Origin: Maratus speciosus
Lineage: Eukaryota > Arthropoda > Arachnida > Araneae > Salticidae
Assembly: GCA_963932465.1 (NCBI GenBank)
Contig: OZ010787.1
Coordinates: forward strand, 31,686,087 to 31,750,086
Direction of reading: 5' to 3'
Length of the DNA stretch: 64,000 nt
Shown here: positions 1 through 9,559 of the stretch, piece after piece
Position numbering within the stretch: position 1 is the first letter of the stretch
Layout of the letters: every line of letters starts with the position of its first letter
The notes under the pieces: model-generated
The model's database searches: none
What the model was told of the DNA's origin: nothing
Seen by the model: only the letters and a program-made list of their open reading frames with translations
Translations under genes and position numbers: made by a program

Positions 1-364
1 AATTCCTAAATGCCATATTGGCACCAGAATATTGGCATGAAAATTTTCCTTTTATTAATCCCTTGAGGGGCAAGTAATTGCGTTTCTGAAATGTCGAATT
101 TACACCGGGATCTGCAAAATAAGTAAAGGCAATTTTACGACTTTTTTCTAACAAAGTTACAAAAGAAAAATATGATAAAATTTTTCTGGTGCAAACCTTC
201 ATTAATTGCACGTGGGATAAAATATATCCCACTGCCCCTCAAGCGGTTAAGTACGAGAGCAAAAGCTATTGCATATTTTGAAATAAATGTGTTTGTAAAT
301 TCTGGTGCCGTTCGCTCATTTCAGCATTTTACGAATACAAGTGCCTTGCCCCTGAAAGGGCTAA
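1..364. repeat. TTAA-type MITE (family F), cut by window start, with a family A MITE inside
   Basis: The right end (GCCCCTGAAAGGG then CTAA, a decayed TTAA) matches the right end of the complete copy at 6800-7020, and the left part (CCTAAATGCCATATTGGCA) matches its 5' half. The copy is interrupted at an internal TTAA by the element at 55-250. The open frame at 172-387 runs across both MITEs and is not a gene. Confidence 0.7.
55..250. mobile_element. family A MITE, TTAA target duplication
   Basis: It begins TTAA-TCCCTTGAGGGGCAAG and ends GCCCCTCAAGCGG-TTAA. The TTAA duplication and CCC-type ends suggest a piggyBac-like, non-autonomous element, which is inference. Seven other copies occur at 7693, 8548, 10704, 29408, 39626 and 52941 and, split, around 8733-9272. 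The homologous position in the family F copy at 6.9 kb carries a single TTAA, so the insertion is directly visible. Confidence 0.8.
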
Positions 365-1539
365 ATACTGGTATGACCAGAATGTAAAAATAAGAGCCAG
401 ACAAATGCATGACGAGTCTCAGTAGTCAAATATACCTAATGGGTTATTATAAAATGATATAACTCATAAATAAAAATATTTCAGTACAGATGTTTTAAAA
501 AATTTTAATTAAACCATTTTTTGTTGATTAGTAAAAGATCCTTACATATACTTTTCCCTGTGAAGGTTTTAGGTTAATGGATTTAGCATAACCAACAAGA
601 AAGTGTCACTTTATCACAAATAATAAAACTTAAATGCGTTGGAAGAGAATAGTGACACTTTTGCCCGCTGACGGCAGACTAGAACAACTCTCACTGTGCC
701 GTTTTTCTAGATAAAAATATCAGCGTTCAGTACTTAAAAACTGACTCTATCTCAAAATTTCTAATTTTTAATTTGTGTCACTTATCTATTAAAGTAGCAA
801 TTTTTAGAGGATGTTTTTTTAAGAATGTTTTAACTAGTACAAACATTAACTAATTATTTTTCATATAACAGTGTATTTTTAATCAGTTATGATTAAGTTT
901 TCATTTTTTATTAAAAAGTATGTAGTTACCGAAAAGTCCGGGATAAACTCAATTTCTTCCATGTGAATTTCTAAAGTCTCGGAAATTCGAGGTTTAAACT
1001 CAGAAATAACAGTTTTGTGTTCTGAATATAAGTGTGAATATTCCTTACTTATAATTAATACACCAAAATCATGTCAAAATACTTAAGAATGCATGAATAA
1101 GGGATTTCGCTACCTCTTTAATTTTCATAATGTGAGTGCCTGTTGCATACAAACTATTTTCCTAATACAAATAAAATAAAGTTATCTTTATTGGAAATTC
1201 TCAATAGTACAAATAGCGCAGTTAAGAAGACAAGAGAAATTCGCCTGTGAAGTAGAGCTATTGGCCTAGCCGATTATGCAAGTAAAACACAATAGGCTTG
1301 TTTTATGTGACAATCATGGAAAGCATGGTAAGGAAATGTTACCGTATGATTTGTCAGTTCTTGATATTATTATCCTAGAAACATGCGCAGCGCAGTACGC
1401 CAAAATAACAAAATGTTTAGAAACACGATACAATCCTATAGGGAAGTAGTATGCATAGAAACATTCTCTTATTTTGCCTGAGAGGAAATGCCATGAACTA
1501 ACCAATCGAATGATAACAGCGTGTTTCTGAAAATATAAA
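365..1539. other. AT-rich non-coding stretch
   Basis: No gene or recognised element was seen. A short inverted repeat (AAGTGTCAC and GTGACACTT) spans about 600-663. The 63-codon minus-strand frame at 1314-1505 shows no family features. Confidence 0.5.
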
Positions 1540-1581
1540 CAAGGAAATTATAAAAACTTCTCAAAATAACAGACATTACAC

Positions 1582-1740
1582 TGTAATGTAGTCTACATAG
1601 GTGAAACCAACCGTACACTTGAAACAAGACTTAAGGAGCATAAACATGCTTTTAGTAATAAAAAATTAAATTCTAAAATTGTTGACCACGCCATGAAAAC
1701 TGATCATTTTCCTAGTTTCGAGAATACTTCTAAAATTTGA
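1582..1740 (+). pseudogene. GIY-YIG endonuclease remnant of a Penelope-like element
   Basis: In one frame the DNA reads CNVVYIGETNRTLETRLKEH, ending in a TGA at about 1740. This is the second half of a GIY-YIG nuclease: the YIG motif, the conserved Arg in the TLETRLKEH helix and a trailing His-rich stretch (VDHAMKTDH). In Penelope-like elements this domain follows the reverse transcriptase and nicks the target DNA. The GIY half and the whole reverse transcriptase are missing. The residue pattern is clear, but the fragment is too short to name a subfamily. Confidence 0.75.
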
Positions 1741-1820
1741 TCAGGCTGCAGCATTTATGTAAGTCGTATTTTTTTTTTTTTTTTTTGAAGTTTGGTACGC
1801 GAGAACTGCTGATTTAGCAA

Positions 1821-2042
1821 TTAACCATTTGAGATCTCATGGGTGAATTTCTTCCCACTTAATTTTAGTCTCCAAATGTCACATTGGCACCGGCATAATC
1901 AACCAAATTTATTTTGAAATAGATTAGTGCATTTTTTCGCGTACATTATAAAACGAATCTTTTGTTTAGAAAATACTGGTGCCAATGTGACATTTGGGCA
2001 TTTTGAAGAAATCCCCACCTCCCCCAGAGCTCAAAGAGTTAA
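1821..2042. mobile_element. TTAA-flanked MITE with long inverted ends
   Basis: TTAA lies at 1821-1824 and 2039-2042. The ends (CCATTTGAGATCTCATGGG and its counterpart ending CTCAAAGAG) are inverted, and an inner inverted pair (CCAAATGTCACATTGGCACC and GGTGCCAATGTGACATTTGG) lies at about 1871-2006. It sits between the coding remnant and the hammerhead-like end of Penelope fragment 1. Confidence 0.7.
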
Positions 2043-2162
2043 CGAGGCTGCACCAATAGATTATTTAGTTTTGTTTTAACTATCATTTTTTGGCAACTTG
2101 ATGTAATCTTTTTCAACTTATTGAACTTTAAAACCTAGTATGACTTTTACGTTAAGAATTAG

Positions 2163-2195
2163 CTGATGAGGGATTCAGAATGAATCCGAAACGTC
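2163..2195 (+). ncRNA. hammerhead-ribozyme-like core at a Penelope element end
   Basis: The order is CTGATGA (2163-2169), a stem-loop (GGGATTC 2170-2176 and GAATCC 2182-2187), GAAA (2188-2191), then CGTC. This is the hammerhead core CUGANGA, helix II, GAAA, followed by a GUC like the usual cleavage triplet. Helix II has one extra G, and helix III would be minimal, as in the dimer-forming motifs reported in Penelope-like elements. I could not define a good helix I. Position inside a Penelope fragment supports the call; activity is unproven. Confidence 0.6.
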
Positions 2196-2366
2196 CTTTT
2201 AAATTGTTTATACTGTTTTTATCCTTTAATGTAGTGTAATGTAATGTCTGTTATTTTGAAAAGTTTTTAAAATTATCAATGAATTCAGACGTAGTCCTTT
2301 TGTTAAAAAGCAGGATAACTGACGTTTAAAAATGCACAAAAAATACATGAAAAGCAGCAAACAGCT

Positions 2367-2398
2367 GTTTTGAATCTACTAGCGAGATTCTTCTTCAG
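2367..2398 (-). ncRNA. decayed hammerhead-like motif, inverted terminal copy
   Basis: On the minus strand this reads CTGAAGA, a GAATCT/AGATTC stem-loop, then AAAAC. It is the inverted counterpart of the motif at 3544-3575 and shares its G-to-A change in the GAAA box. Confidence 0.4.
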
Positions 2399-2821
2399 TG
2401 CAAGATAGGGGAAAAGGAACAGCGTGCTAGAAAAAGCAAGGCTGAGCAAAATGATAGGCAGAGACGCGCTTCCTTATATACCCGATGCGGGTAGAGAAGG
2501 CGCCAAAAACAACCAATGAGAGAGAAGCAGTGGAAACGACTGGGTGGACAAGTAGCGACATCTACCGGAGAAGGAGAGAAAAAGAAACCAAAAAATGGGG
2601 AAATTAAATTAATGCTTTCCAAATACTTAGAAAATCAGGAGTACTAGAAAAGTCATTGACTAAAGAGTGGGAATTTTTAATGATGTGGTAAGCCCATCTC
2701 ACAGGTCTCCCACCTCACATGTAATCTTCTCATCCCCCTAACCAGAAATCCCCTGCTTTCAATAATTTTGTTTTTCGGGCTACCAATATTTGTTCCACTC
2801 CTCAGTTACTTAATGCTGAAC

Positions 2822-3029
2822 TTAACCTTCCGTCTACCAGACGGGTCCATTGGACCCGACATGTACATTCAAAATATTTATTCAAACCAGAAATTTCTTC
2901 AAAACAAACTAAATGTATAAATCAGACAATAATAAGTTAAATAAACAAATTAAATAGTTTTAAGTAAAAATTCTGGTGTAGAATGTTTTTATAAAACTTG
3001 AGTAAAATTTCCGGTAGTTCTAGGGTTAA
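2822..3029. mobile_element. family B MITE, TTAA target duplication
   Basis: TTAA lies at 2822-2825 and 3026-3029. The ends read CCTTCCGTCTACCAGACGGG and CCGGTAGTTCTAGGG, and the subterminal palindrome GGGTCCATTGGACCC is present. It is inserted in Penelope fragment 2. Other copies are at 52246-52454 and 58790-58997. Confidence 0.75.
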
Positions 3030-3470
3030 TTACCTCAAAGTTACTGCTGATGATCGTTGTTATTCCTCTAATATTATTGATTATATTTATAAGAAATTGA
3101 CGAAATCAGTCCATTCTGAAAAGCTTTCAAATTTCAAATCTAATACTTCTATTGTGTTACCATTTTTTCCTAAAATCAGTCAGCAAGTTGGTAAATCTTA
3201 AGAAGGTATGATTTTAAGGGTTTTTTTTCTCCTGTTAATAAAATAACTTTTTCGAATCTCAAACACCCCGTTGATCGCCTAGATAACTGGGGTATTTACC
3301 AAATCTCTTGCAAGTGTGACATTTCTTATATTGGACACACTAAACATGCTCTAAGATTTCGTTTAAAAGAGCATGAAGGTTATATTAAAAATCGGGAGCT
3401 TAAACGTTCTTCTACTGCTCAACATTCTTGGTCTTATCAACACAGGTTCGATTTTTCCGGGTATATAAGG
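3030..3470 (+). pseudogene. Penelope-like polymerase C-terminus with GIY-YIG domain, frameshifted
   Basis: The first part (3030-3198) carries a Penelope-type linker ending in SIVLPFFPKISQQVGK and then a TAA. After a frameshift the frame from 3258 reads DRLDNWGIYQISCKC, then SYIGHT and LRFRLKEHEGY. GIY is at 3291-3299 and YIG at 3327-3335, the two halves of the GIY-YIG active site, with the conserved Arg and Glu of the following helix. The domain would cut target DNA for integration. The reverse transcriptase core is absent, so this is a dead 3' fragment. Its right end runs into the terminal repeat with the hammerhead-like motif. Confidence 0.75.
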
Positions 3471-3543
3471 CAGCGCGTCTCTGTCTATCATTCTGCTCAG
3501 CCTTGCTTTTTCTAACACACTGTTCCTTTTTCCCTATCTTGCA

Positions 3544-3575
3544 CTGAAGAAGAATCTCGCTAGTAGATTCAAAAC
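3544..3575 (+). ncRNA. decayed hammerhead-like motif in Penelope 3' terminal repeat
   Basis: CTGAAGA (3544-3550) is followed by a stem-loop (GAATCT 3552-3557 and AGATTC 3565-3570), then AAAAC where the hammerhead consensus has GAAAC. The core layout is kept but the invariant G is A, so cleavage is unlikely. Confidence 0.45.
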
Positions 3576-3748
3576 AGCTGTTTGCTGCTTTTCATGTATT
3601 TTTCGTACATTTTTAAACGTTGGTTTTCCTGCTTTTTAATATTGCTGTACAAAGGCTTTATTTGCTAATTTTATGTAGTCCTTTTGTTTATATCAAATAA
3701 ACAAGAAAAGTTATATTTTAAAAAGTTGTTAGCATTATTTTTGTTATA

Positions 3749-5454
3749 CAGTGGGTTGCCAAATTATTAGGGACAGTCATGAAGTATAGGTTTTTTGTAC
3801 AATATTAGGATATAATTTGAAAATAAACATTGTTTTTGAGTTTAAAAAGCTGTCTTTTTATAGTTGAAGTATTTACGCAATATTATTATGCGTAAAAACC
3901 CCAACAAAAATATAATACAGTCAATTTACCAATGTTAAGTAAAAAATATTAATATTTGGTAACATTTCCTTTGGCTTCGAGGAGTGCTTCGATGCGTCTC
4001 GGCATTCTTTCTATGTAATTTCTGGCACTTTCTTTTATTTTAGGATTATGATGCCATACATTTATTAATTTTTCGATGAGTTGCACCTTGATTGTAATCA
4101 TATCTTTGGCGATTTCCGGCGTGTGACCTCACATAAGTTTTCCATGGGGTTCATGTCAGGAGAATTGCCAGGCCAAGGTAAAACTGGGATATTGTGGTCG
4201 GCCAAAAACTTTGTAACACTTCTAGCTTTATGGCAAGGCGCTGAATCATGCATAAAAATGAACTATTCACCACCTGGGAACCATTCTTCAATTTGCGGCA
4301 GCAGCCGAGTTTCCAGAACTTGCCTGTACTGGTCTTGTCTCATGGTTCCCTGGACAATGTAGAGGCGTCCAACCCCTTTAGCGCTTATGACAGACCTCAC
4401 CATTATTTTATCAGGGTGTTAGCACTTTCCACGATGCAGTCAGGGCAGTATTTTTCGCCTGGGTGTCGCCTGACAAAGCTGCTTTTATCGGACAAAATCT
4501 CAAAGTTTGATTCATCTGAGAAACACACCTGAAAAAATTAAATATGTTAATAATTTAGAAATAAATGATTTTAAATGACATAAATAATAATTATCTTAAC
4601 AACTGACCTCACTCCAGTCATCAGCTGTCTTCTGGCGGTGTTCACGAGCCCAGGCAAGGCGCTTCTTCTTCATCGCTTCTCTCAACTGGGGTTTCTTGGC
4701 TGGACGATGACCTGTCAACCCTTCCTCTGCTAATCTCCACTGCACAGTTCTCTTAGAAACTGGTATTCCAGATTCTTGAACGATCTGAGTAAGGAGTCCC
4801 ACACTTTTCTTTCTGTTTCCTAAACAGATATCCCAGATTTTCCTATCGGTACGTGGAGTTGTAATGTGTTTTCTTCCATTTTTACCTTTTCGTTTGGGCG
4901 AAAGTGGCTGGTTTTTGTCCCGATTTATTTTTATCCTGTTGACTACTGACTTGGAAACTCCAGCAAGCTCTACTATCCTCATTTGAGAATGACTCGTATG
5001 CAGAAAAAGGGTCTTTACCTCAGATTTCTTTCTCTGGGCCAAATCAACCCCTCGACCTATACTGAGATCAATAAAAATAAAAAAATAAATAAATTAAAAT
5101 CGTAAATAATTTCGCAAAAAACAAATATTTAATCAATAAAAGAAAGATAATACTCACATATAATTCTTAACTTTTCCAAAAAAAGGCCAAAGAATTCTGT
5201 TTAAATTAAAGAAAAGCGTCTTCCACTATTGCGTATGTAAAAGACTCAGCGTCTCTCCCGTTATTAAAATATTTATAGGAAGCAAACAAACCCTTTAACA
5301 TAACAAAAGTACTTAAAAGTTGAATTATAGAGATGTTTTAAACAGTAAAATACATACCTGCAACACTTAAACCACTTAGAGCGGCAGTCAAGTGCATCCT
5401 AAGTAGAAAACTAGCAAAAAATATGACTGTCCCTAATAATTTGGCAACCCACTG
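3749..5454 (-). mobile_element. Tc1-like DNA transposon with TA duplication
   Basis: The ends are inverted repeats of about 30 bp (CAGTGGGTTGCCAAATTATT at the left, its complement at the right), flanked by TA at 3747-3748 and 5455-5456. The element is about 1.7 kb, the usual Tc1 size, and carries a minus-strand transposase pseudogene. A paralogous copy of the target at about 6020-6110 lacks the insertion and has a single TA. Confidence 0.9.
3949..5060 (-). pseudogene. Tc1-type transposase (DD34E) with a 79-bp intron, inactivated
   Basis: The transposase cuts and pastes the element at TA sites. Exon 1 (5060-4608) has an N-terminal helix-turn-helix region (SQMRIVELAGVSKSVVNRIK). A GT...AG intron (4607-4529, phase 0, pyrimidine-rich before CAG) separates it from exon 2. 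Joined across it, the frame reads DDWSE then VCFSDESNF, the first catalytic Asp. The second Asp is in FMHDSAPCHKA and the Glu in PWPGNSPDMNPMENL, with 34 residues between. Defects: the expected ATG at 5058-5060 is ATA, there is a frameshift near 4405, an in-frame TAG near 4265 where CAG is expected, and another frameshift near 4120. The frame ends at TAA 3949-3951. A possible 5' leader intron donor (AG/GTATGT) lies near 5358. Confidence 0.85.
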
Positions 5455-5455
5455 T

Positions 5456-5642
5456 AAATCAAAAAGCGCAACTTCGATTTAAACGAATTTCTTTTATGTT
5501 AAAGTACATACCTTGAAGATCGTATCATACAAGGAAAAGTATACTTAAGAATCTTTTATTAATGAATAAAACATCGTTTAATTAAAAAAAATTAAAACAG
5601 CTGTAATGAAAATTTGTTATTTTTGAGTTACGTCATTTTCTA
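5456..5642. other. target repeat of the Tc1 insertion, right part
   Basis: The first about 100 bases (AATCAAAAAGCGCAACTTCG) continue the repeat that ends at 3748 and match about 6047-6110. Confidence 0.6.
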
Positions 5643-5890
5643 TTAAACCCTTGGGTACATATGACGACAAAGACCCGTCATGCATTTGTCCCCTGGCGAT
5701 TATTATTTATATTTTATTCATACCACTATTTACAATATATATATATATATATATACTATATTTCTTTGCGTATGTTGCCAAACGATACATGAGAGATTTT
5801 TGTTTTGAGAAAGTGGTGCGAGATGGAATTTAAATAAAAAAAAAAAACGCCACTGACCACTCTGAAACAGATATTTATCCAACGGGTTAA
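5643..5890. mobile_element. TTAA-flanked element
   Basis: TTAA lies at both ends, with weakly inverted termini (AACCCTTGGGT and ATCCAACGGG). It contains a TA microsatellite near 5737-5757. The 60-codon frame inside has no recognisable domain. Confidence 0.45.
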
Positions 5891-5999
5891 ACGACCGGCA
5901 TATCTAATTATTTTCGGACTGTTTTATGTTTTATTATAAGTCATTTATTGTACTTGTTATACAGTAACAATAACAGGCGCGTAATTATATAAATTTAAA

Positions 6000-6110
6000 C
6001 AGAAAGAAAAAACATTCTAACAAGTTGTTAGCATTATTTTTGTTATAACTCAAAAAGCGCATCTTCGATTTGAACGAAATTATTTTTGGATAAAGTTCAT
6101 AGCTTGGGAA
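6000..6110. repeat. paralogous empty target site of the Tc1 element
   Basis: AGTTGTTAGCATTATTTTTG, then TTATAACTCAAAAAGCGC, matches the two flanks of the Tc1 element at 3749-5454 with one TA instead of two. This is independent proof of the element's ends. Confidence 0.8.
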
Positions 6111-6799
6111 TTATTGTGCAATTTTGTGGTTGGTGTAAGTATAATATTTCTATATTAATAATAAAAAATATATATTTTTATTTATTCTTCAATGTTAAAA
6201 TTTGTGCAACAATTGTGAAAAAATATGGAATATGAGCTAATATATTCTTCAGTAATTGGTGTTAGTTTCATTTTTTTTTTTAACTTATATACTTTTTGAG
6301 AAAAATGTATTTGAAAAATAGTGGCGCCGGCGCATACTTTCCGGATTATTTCAAGGATAGTTGAAGGTCAGAGACTTAAAACACTCTATATTTCATTCTC
6401 TCGGTAAGCCTTATTACCACACAGGTTATTTCAATCATCGGCCATGTGGACCATTTTCCCGTGCTTATCCGGCTAGACCCTTTGGAAAACATGAATTTAG
6501 TGCCCCAAATAACACCAGTCATGAGCATCCAGTGATAATAGTACTGCTATAAATCCTTTCGATTCGGCATCTCTTACACAAATTTTATTTGGTTGTACCG
6601 CTTTTTTTAAACAGTTCAATTTATTGGTAAAATCCACAAAAAATCCTCTAATCAAAAAATGCAAATATTACATTTATTTATTAATGGTGCCAAAAAAATC
6701 CCATATGCACATTTTAACGATGCATATATGCATCACCCGTGCAGAAAATTTTAAGTGATCCAGCGTCTCGTGATGTCACCACAGTTTAGTAACCACATT
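6111..6799. other. unassigned stretch
   Basis: AT-rich. A 63-codon plus-strand frame at 6361-6552 (MKVRDLKHSIFHSLGK at its start) matches no family I recognise and has no support as a gene. Confidence 0.4.
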
Positions 6800-7020
6800 T
6801 TAACCCCTTCAAGGGCGGTGGTTCATTTTTGACAACTTAATTTTAAATCCTAAATGCGACATTGTCAACAGAATATTGGAATGAAATCTAACTTTTATTA
6901 AGAACTACGTGAACAAACGGTTTTGCACATTTTGTAATATATTTATTTTTTAATTATGGTGTTATTCACTCACTCGAACATTTTACGAATAGAAGTACCT
7001 TGCCCCTGAAAGGGTTTTAA
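6800..7020. mobile_element. family F MITE, complete copy, TTAA target duplication
   Basis: TTAA lies at 6800-6803 and 7017-7020. The ends CCCCTTCAAGGGC and GCCCCTGAAAGGG are inverted. An internal TTAA near 6896 is where the copy at the window start received a family A insertion. Confidence 0.7.
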
Positions 7021-7022
7021 AT

Positions 7023-7267
7023 TTAAGCCTCTCGCTGCGGAACTCGAGATTTCATCGGGGATGCATTTTTCGGTCTAATTAACCCCCTTGATTATTCCCA
7101 TCAGTTATTTTTTTTATTGTAAATTTTGCCATATTTAATCGGAGCATTTCCCGATTAAATTAGACAAAAATTTTTGTTTTGAAAAACCGGTGACAAAAGA
7201 ATAAAAATACTTAAATACAAAATTTTTGAAGCTATTTTGATGAAACAATTTCGCAACGAGAGGGTAA
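7023..7267. mobile_element. TTAA-type MITE
   Basis: The inverted ends GCCTCTCGCTGCGG and CGCAACGAGAGGG are followed by TTAA at the left and GTAA at the right, a decayed duplication. Confidence 0.55.
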
Positions 7268-7692
7268 ACTTCTATAGTTCTTATTTCATCAAAAAAAATA
7301 AATAAATACACATCAAGTTGTCGTAAATTTTTTTTTATATGTAGGCATTAAATAATTTTAAATATTTTATTATTAATTTTTAATCATGTGAAAAAGAATA
7401 AAGAAACTAAATACTCCGTATGATTTTTAATAATATACGAGTGTGTATCGTAAAGTTTCAATTACAGGCGATTATTTTTTAGAGCTATTTTGCACCACTT
7501 TCAAAACAAAAATCTTTTTCACTAGATTAATTTTAACACAATTAATCTAATTGGTAAATAAATCAAATTAGATGTAAATTTCCAACTGAGCGAAAAATGC
7601 CCGAACCAGCGATCTCCTGGCTCAAGCCGCCACTGCTCTAACATCTGAGATATTTCGGAAGAATCTGGTGGAACTTTTGCACTCAGCTAACC
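7268..7692. other. AT-rich non-coding stretch
   Basis: No gene or recognised repeat was seen. Confidence 0.4.
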
Positions 7693-7896
7693 TTAACCCC
7701 TTGAGGGGCACCGGTATATATTATATACCACCTACGATTAATTAAGTTTTACACCAGAAAAAATTTATTAAATTTTACTTTTCTAACTTAGGTGTGAAAA
7801 AGCCGTAAAATACCTTTTACTTATTTTGAAATAGAATTTTTCAAACATTCCGGTGGGAATTTCACAAATGTAATTGCTTGCCCCTCAAGGGGTTAA
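7693..7896. mobile_element. family A MITE
   Basis: TTAA flanks at 7693 and 7893. It starts CCCCTTGAGGGGCACCGG and ends TTGCTTGCCCCTCAAGGGG, in the opposite orientation to the copy at 55-250. Confidence 0.8.
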
Positions 7897-8547
7897 TGAT
7901 TATAGCATCTATCACAAAATCTTTTTAAGCGAATTCAGAACCTTTGCAAGAGGAATATACTTTGAAATGTATTTTTTAAAATAGTGGTGCGGATAGAATA
8001 TAAAAATAATCACCTTTAATTGACTTTACGATACCCCCTCGTAAACATTTTATATGATAACATTTCAAAATTCTAAATGACCACTTACAAACCAAATTAT
8101 CTATTCTTAGTTCAAAGACATTCATCTGAGGCTACTTGAAATATGCATTTTATACCCATGATAATTTCTAATCATATACATACATAATTTTTACATAACT
8201 ACTTTATACAAGAAAAATTCTCAGAATTTTCTTCCAAGATGTTAATTAGATAGAAAAGCTTTCACAGATGTTACTAATTTATTGAATTATTGTGTCAAGA
8301 AAATTAGTCGCACGAAAATTTCTTCTGTTTACATTTCTTTATAAAACTTTAATTTATTTTTAATTTTAGGAAATTAAGCTAATTTATACAGTACTTCTTA
8401 GACTCTGGAGCAAAAACTGGCATTAAGAAATATTATATTGTGTTTCATGTGCTTTTTTATTGTTATAGTTAAATTATAATTCAGCCGTTGTTTCCTTCCA
8501 TGTTTGAACTCAGTAGTTTAGTCGACAGGAAAACAATTATTAGCCCC
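7897..8547. other. AT-rich non-coding stretch
   Basis: No gene or recognised repeat was seen. Confidence 0.4.
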
Positions 8548-9308
8548 TTAACCCCTTGAGGGGCAAGCAATTACGTTTGGGTAATGCTGAATTCCCACCG
8601 GAAAATTAGAAAAAAATTATTTCAAAATAAGGAAAATCAATTTTTCGACTTTTTTCCACAGAAGTTAGAAAAGTAAATTTTCGTAAAATTTTTCTGGTGT
8701 AAATCTTCATTAATCGTAGGTGGGATAAAATAATGGAGTTATGAATAAAAAGGAGGAGACATATAGTGTATTGTTTACCAGTTGCGAGTGAAGTAACTGA
8801 GGAGGTTGTCACAATATGGCGACTGCTTTTTTGAAATCCGTTCTTCTGTTTTTGACTACCGATAGGTCAAGCATCCCACCAGTAAAATTGAATAGAAGAT
8901 TTCGTTTTAAAGAAGCGTCTTATTCATGGAATTTTTTTTTCAAAAATGTCATAAAAAATTCTATTTGTTTTTACCGGTGTCAGTATGCCTTATAAAACTG
9001 TCGGTTTGTATCCATGGTTGTCACAATATGGCGGAAACTCAGGGCCTAACTACCACCAAAGAATACTCCTACCAGTAAAAATGAAAAATTGTTTCTTCCA
9101 CTATTTATGACTGAAATTTTGTAAAAATAAGGCGTTTAAATAAGTTTAAAATATCTATATAAACCTTCTGGTGGGAGTTTGCACCGTCGATAAACAACCC
9201 CTTTGCTAGCGGTTACAGTTGAAGCTTCACTATTTTAAGGATATGTCAGTTCCTCTTTATTAATAGTTCCATGGATAAAATATATCCCACCGCCCCTCAA
9301 GGGGTTAA
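8548..9308. mobile_element. family A MITE split by a 540-bp element
   Basis: TTAA lies at 8548-8551 and 9305-9308. The two halves (8552-8732 and 9273-9304) rejoin into a normal family A sequence once the insertion and its 10-bp duplication are removed. The right TTAA is shared with the family D MITE that follows. Confidence 0.8.
8733..9272. mobile_element. 540-bp MITE with 10-bp target duplication (Mutator-like?)
   Basis: The inverted ends are ATGGAGTTATGAATAAA at the left and the complement of ATGGAACTATTAATAAA at the right. GGATAAAATA is repeated exactly at 8723-8732 and 9273-9282. A 9-10 bp duplication points to the Mutator superfamily, but there is no coding sequence to confirm it. Full copy at 46928-47466; partial copies at about 9560-10034, 55084-55122 and 59080-59509. 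Confidence 0.8.
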
Positions 9309-9505
9309 AGACTGACATTGCGTTTTCTCAGTATTATATTTCGTAACTATTTTTAATTTTTTGATACCAGTAAAAGAGAAAAGTAAAATTTGCCTTATTT
9401 AATTAACACATTACAGTAATTCATTAAATAAAAGTAAGTGTTGAACAAAAAGTGGTGTGAGCTGAACAAAACTTCTGTGAAACATGCTGGTCCTTAATTG
9501 GTTAA
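9305..9505. mobile_element. family D MITE
   Basis: It runs from TTAA 9305 to TTAA 9502-9505, with ends AGACTGACATTGCG and CTGGTCCTTAATTGG. The same family, inverted, hosts the BEL element at 40561-47641, and this copy is the uninterrupted reference. Confidence 0.75.
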
Positions 9506-9559
9506 GCCGCTGCCATCGAGATACTCAAGGCCAGAGGGCACGTGTGTGACGTCATCACT

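Larger units (their letters stand above)
1540..2280 (+). mobile_element. Penelope-like element fragment 1, bounded by short inverted repeats
   Basis: A segment near 1545-1585 (AAAATAACAGACATTACA) returns inverted at about 2240-2272, so the fragment is flanked by inverted repeats of about 40 bp. Inside are a GIY-YIG endonuclease remnant (1582-1740), a TTAA-flanked MITE (1821-2042) and a hammerhead-like core (2163-2195). Terminal repeats in direct or inverted order, often carrying hammerhead motifs, are typical of Penelope-like elements (known for the family). Confidence 0.65.
2290..3680 (+). mobile_element. Penelope-like element fragment 2, flanked by about 200-bp inverted repeats
   Basis: The DNA at about 2290-2490 is the reverse complement of about 3460-3680, sharing the cagctgttt block, the AAAGCAAGGCTGAGCA block and the TATATA-containing block. 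Between them lie Penelope coding remnants on the plus strand (3030-3470) and a TTAA MITE (2822-3029). An inverted 5' copy of the 3' terminal repeat is a known Penelope arrangement. The stretch 2490-2820 holds no clear coding frame. Confidence 0.65.
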
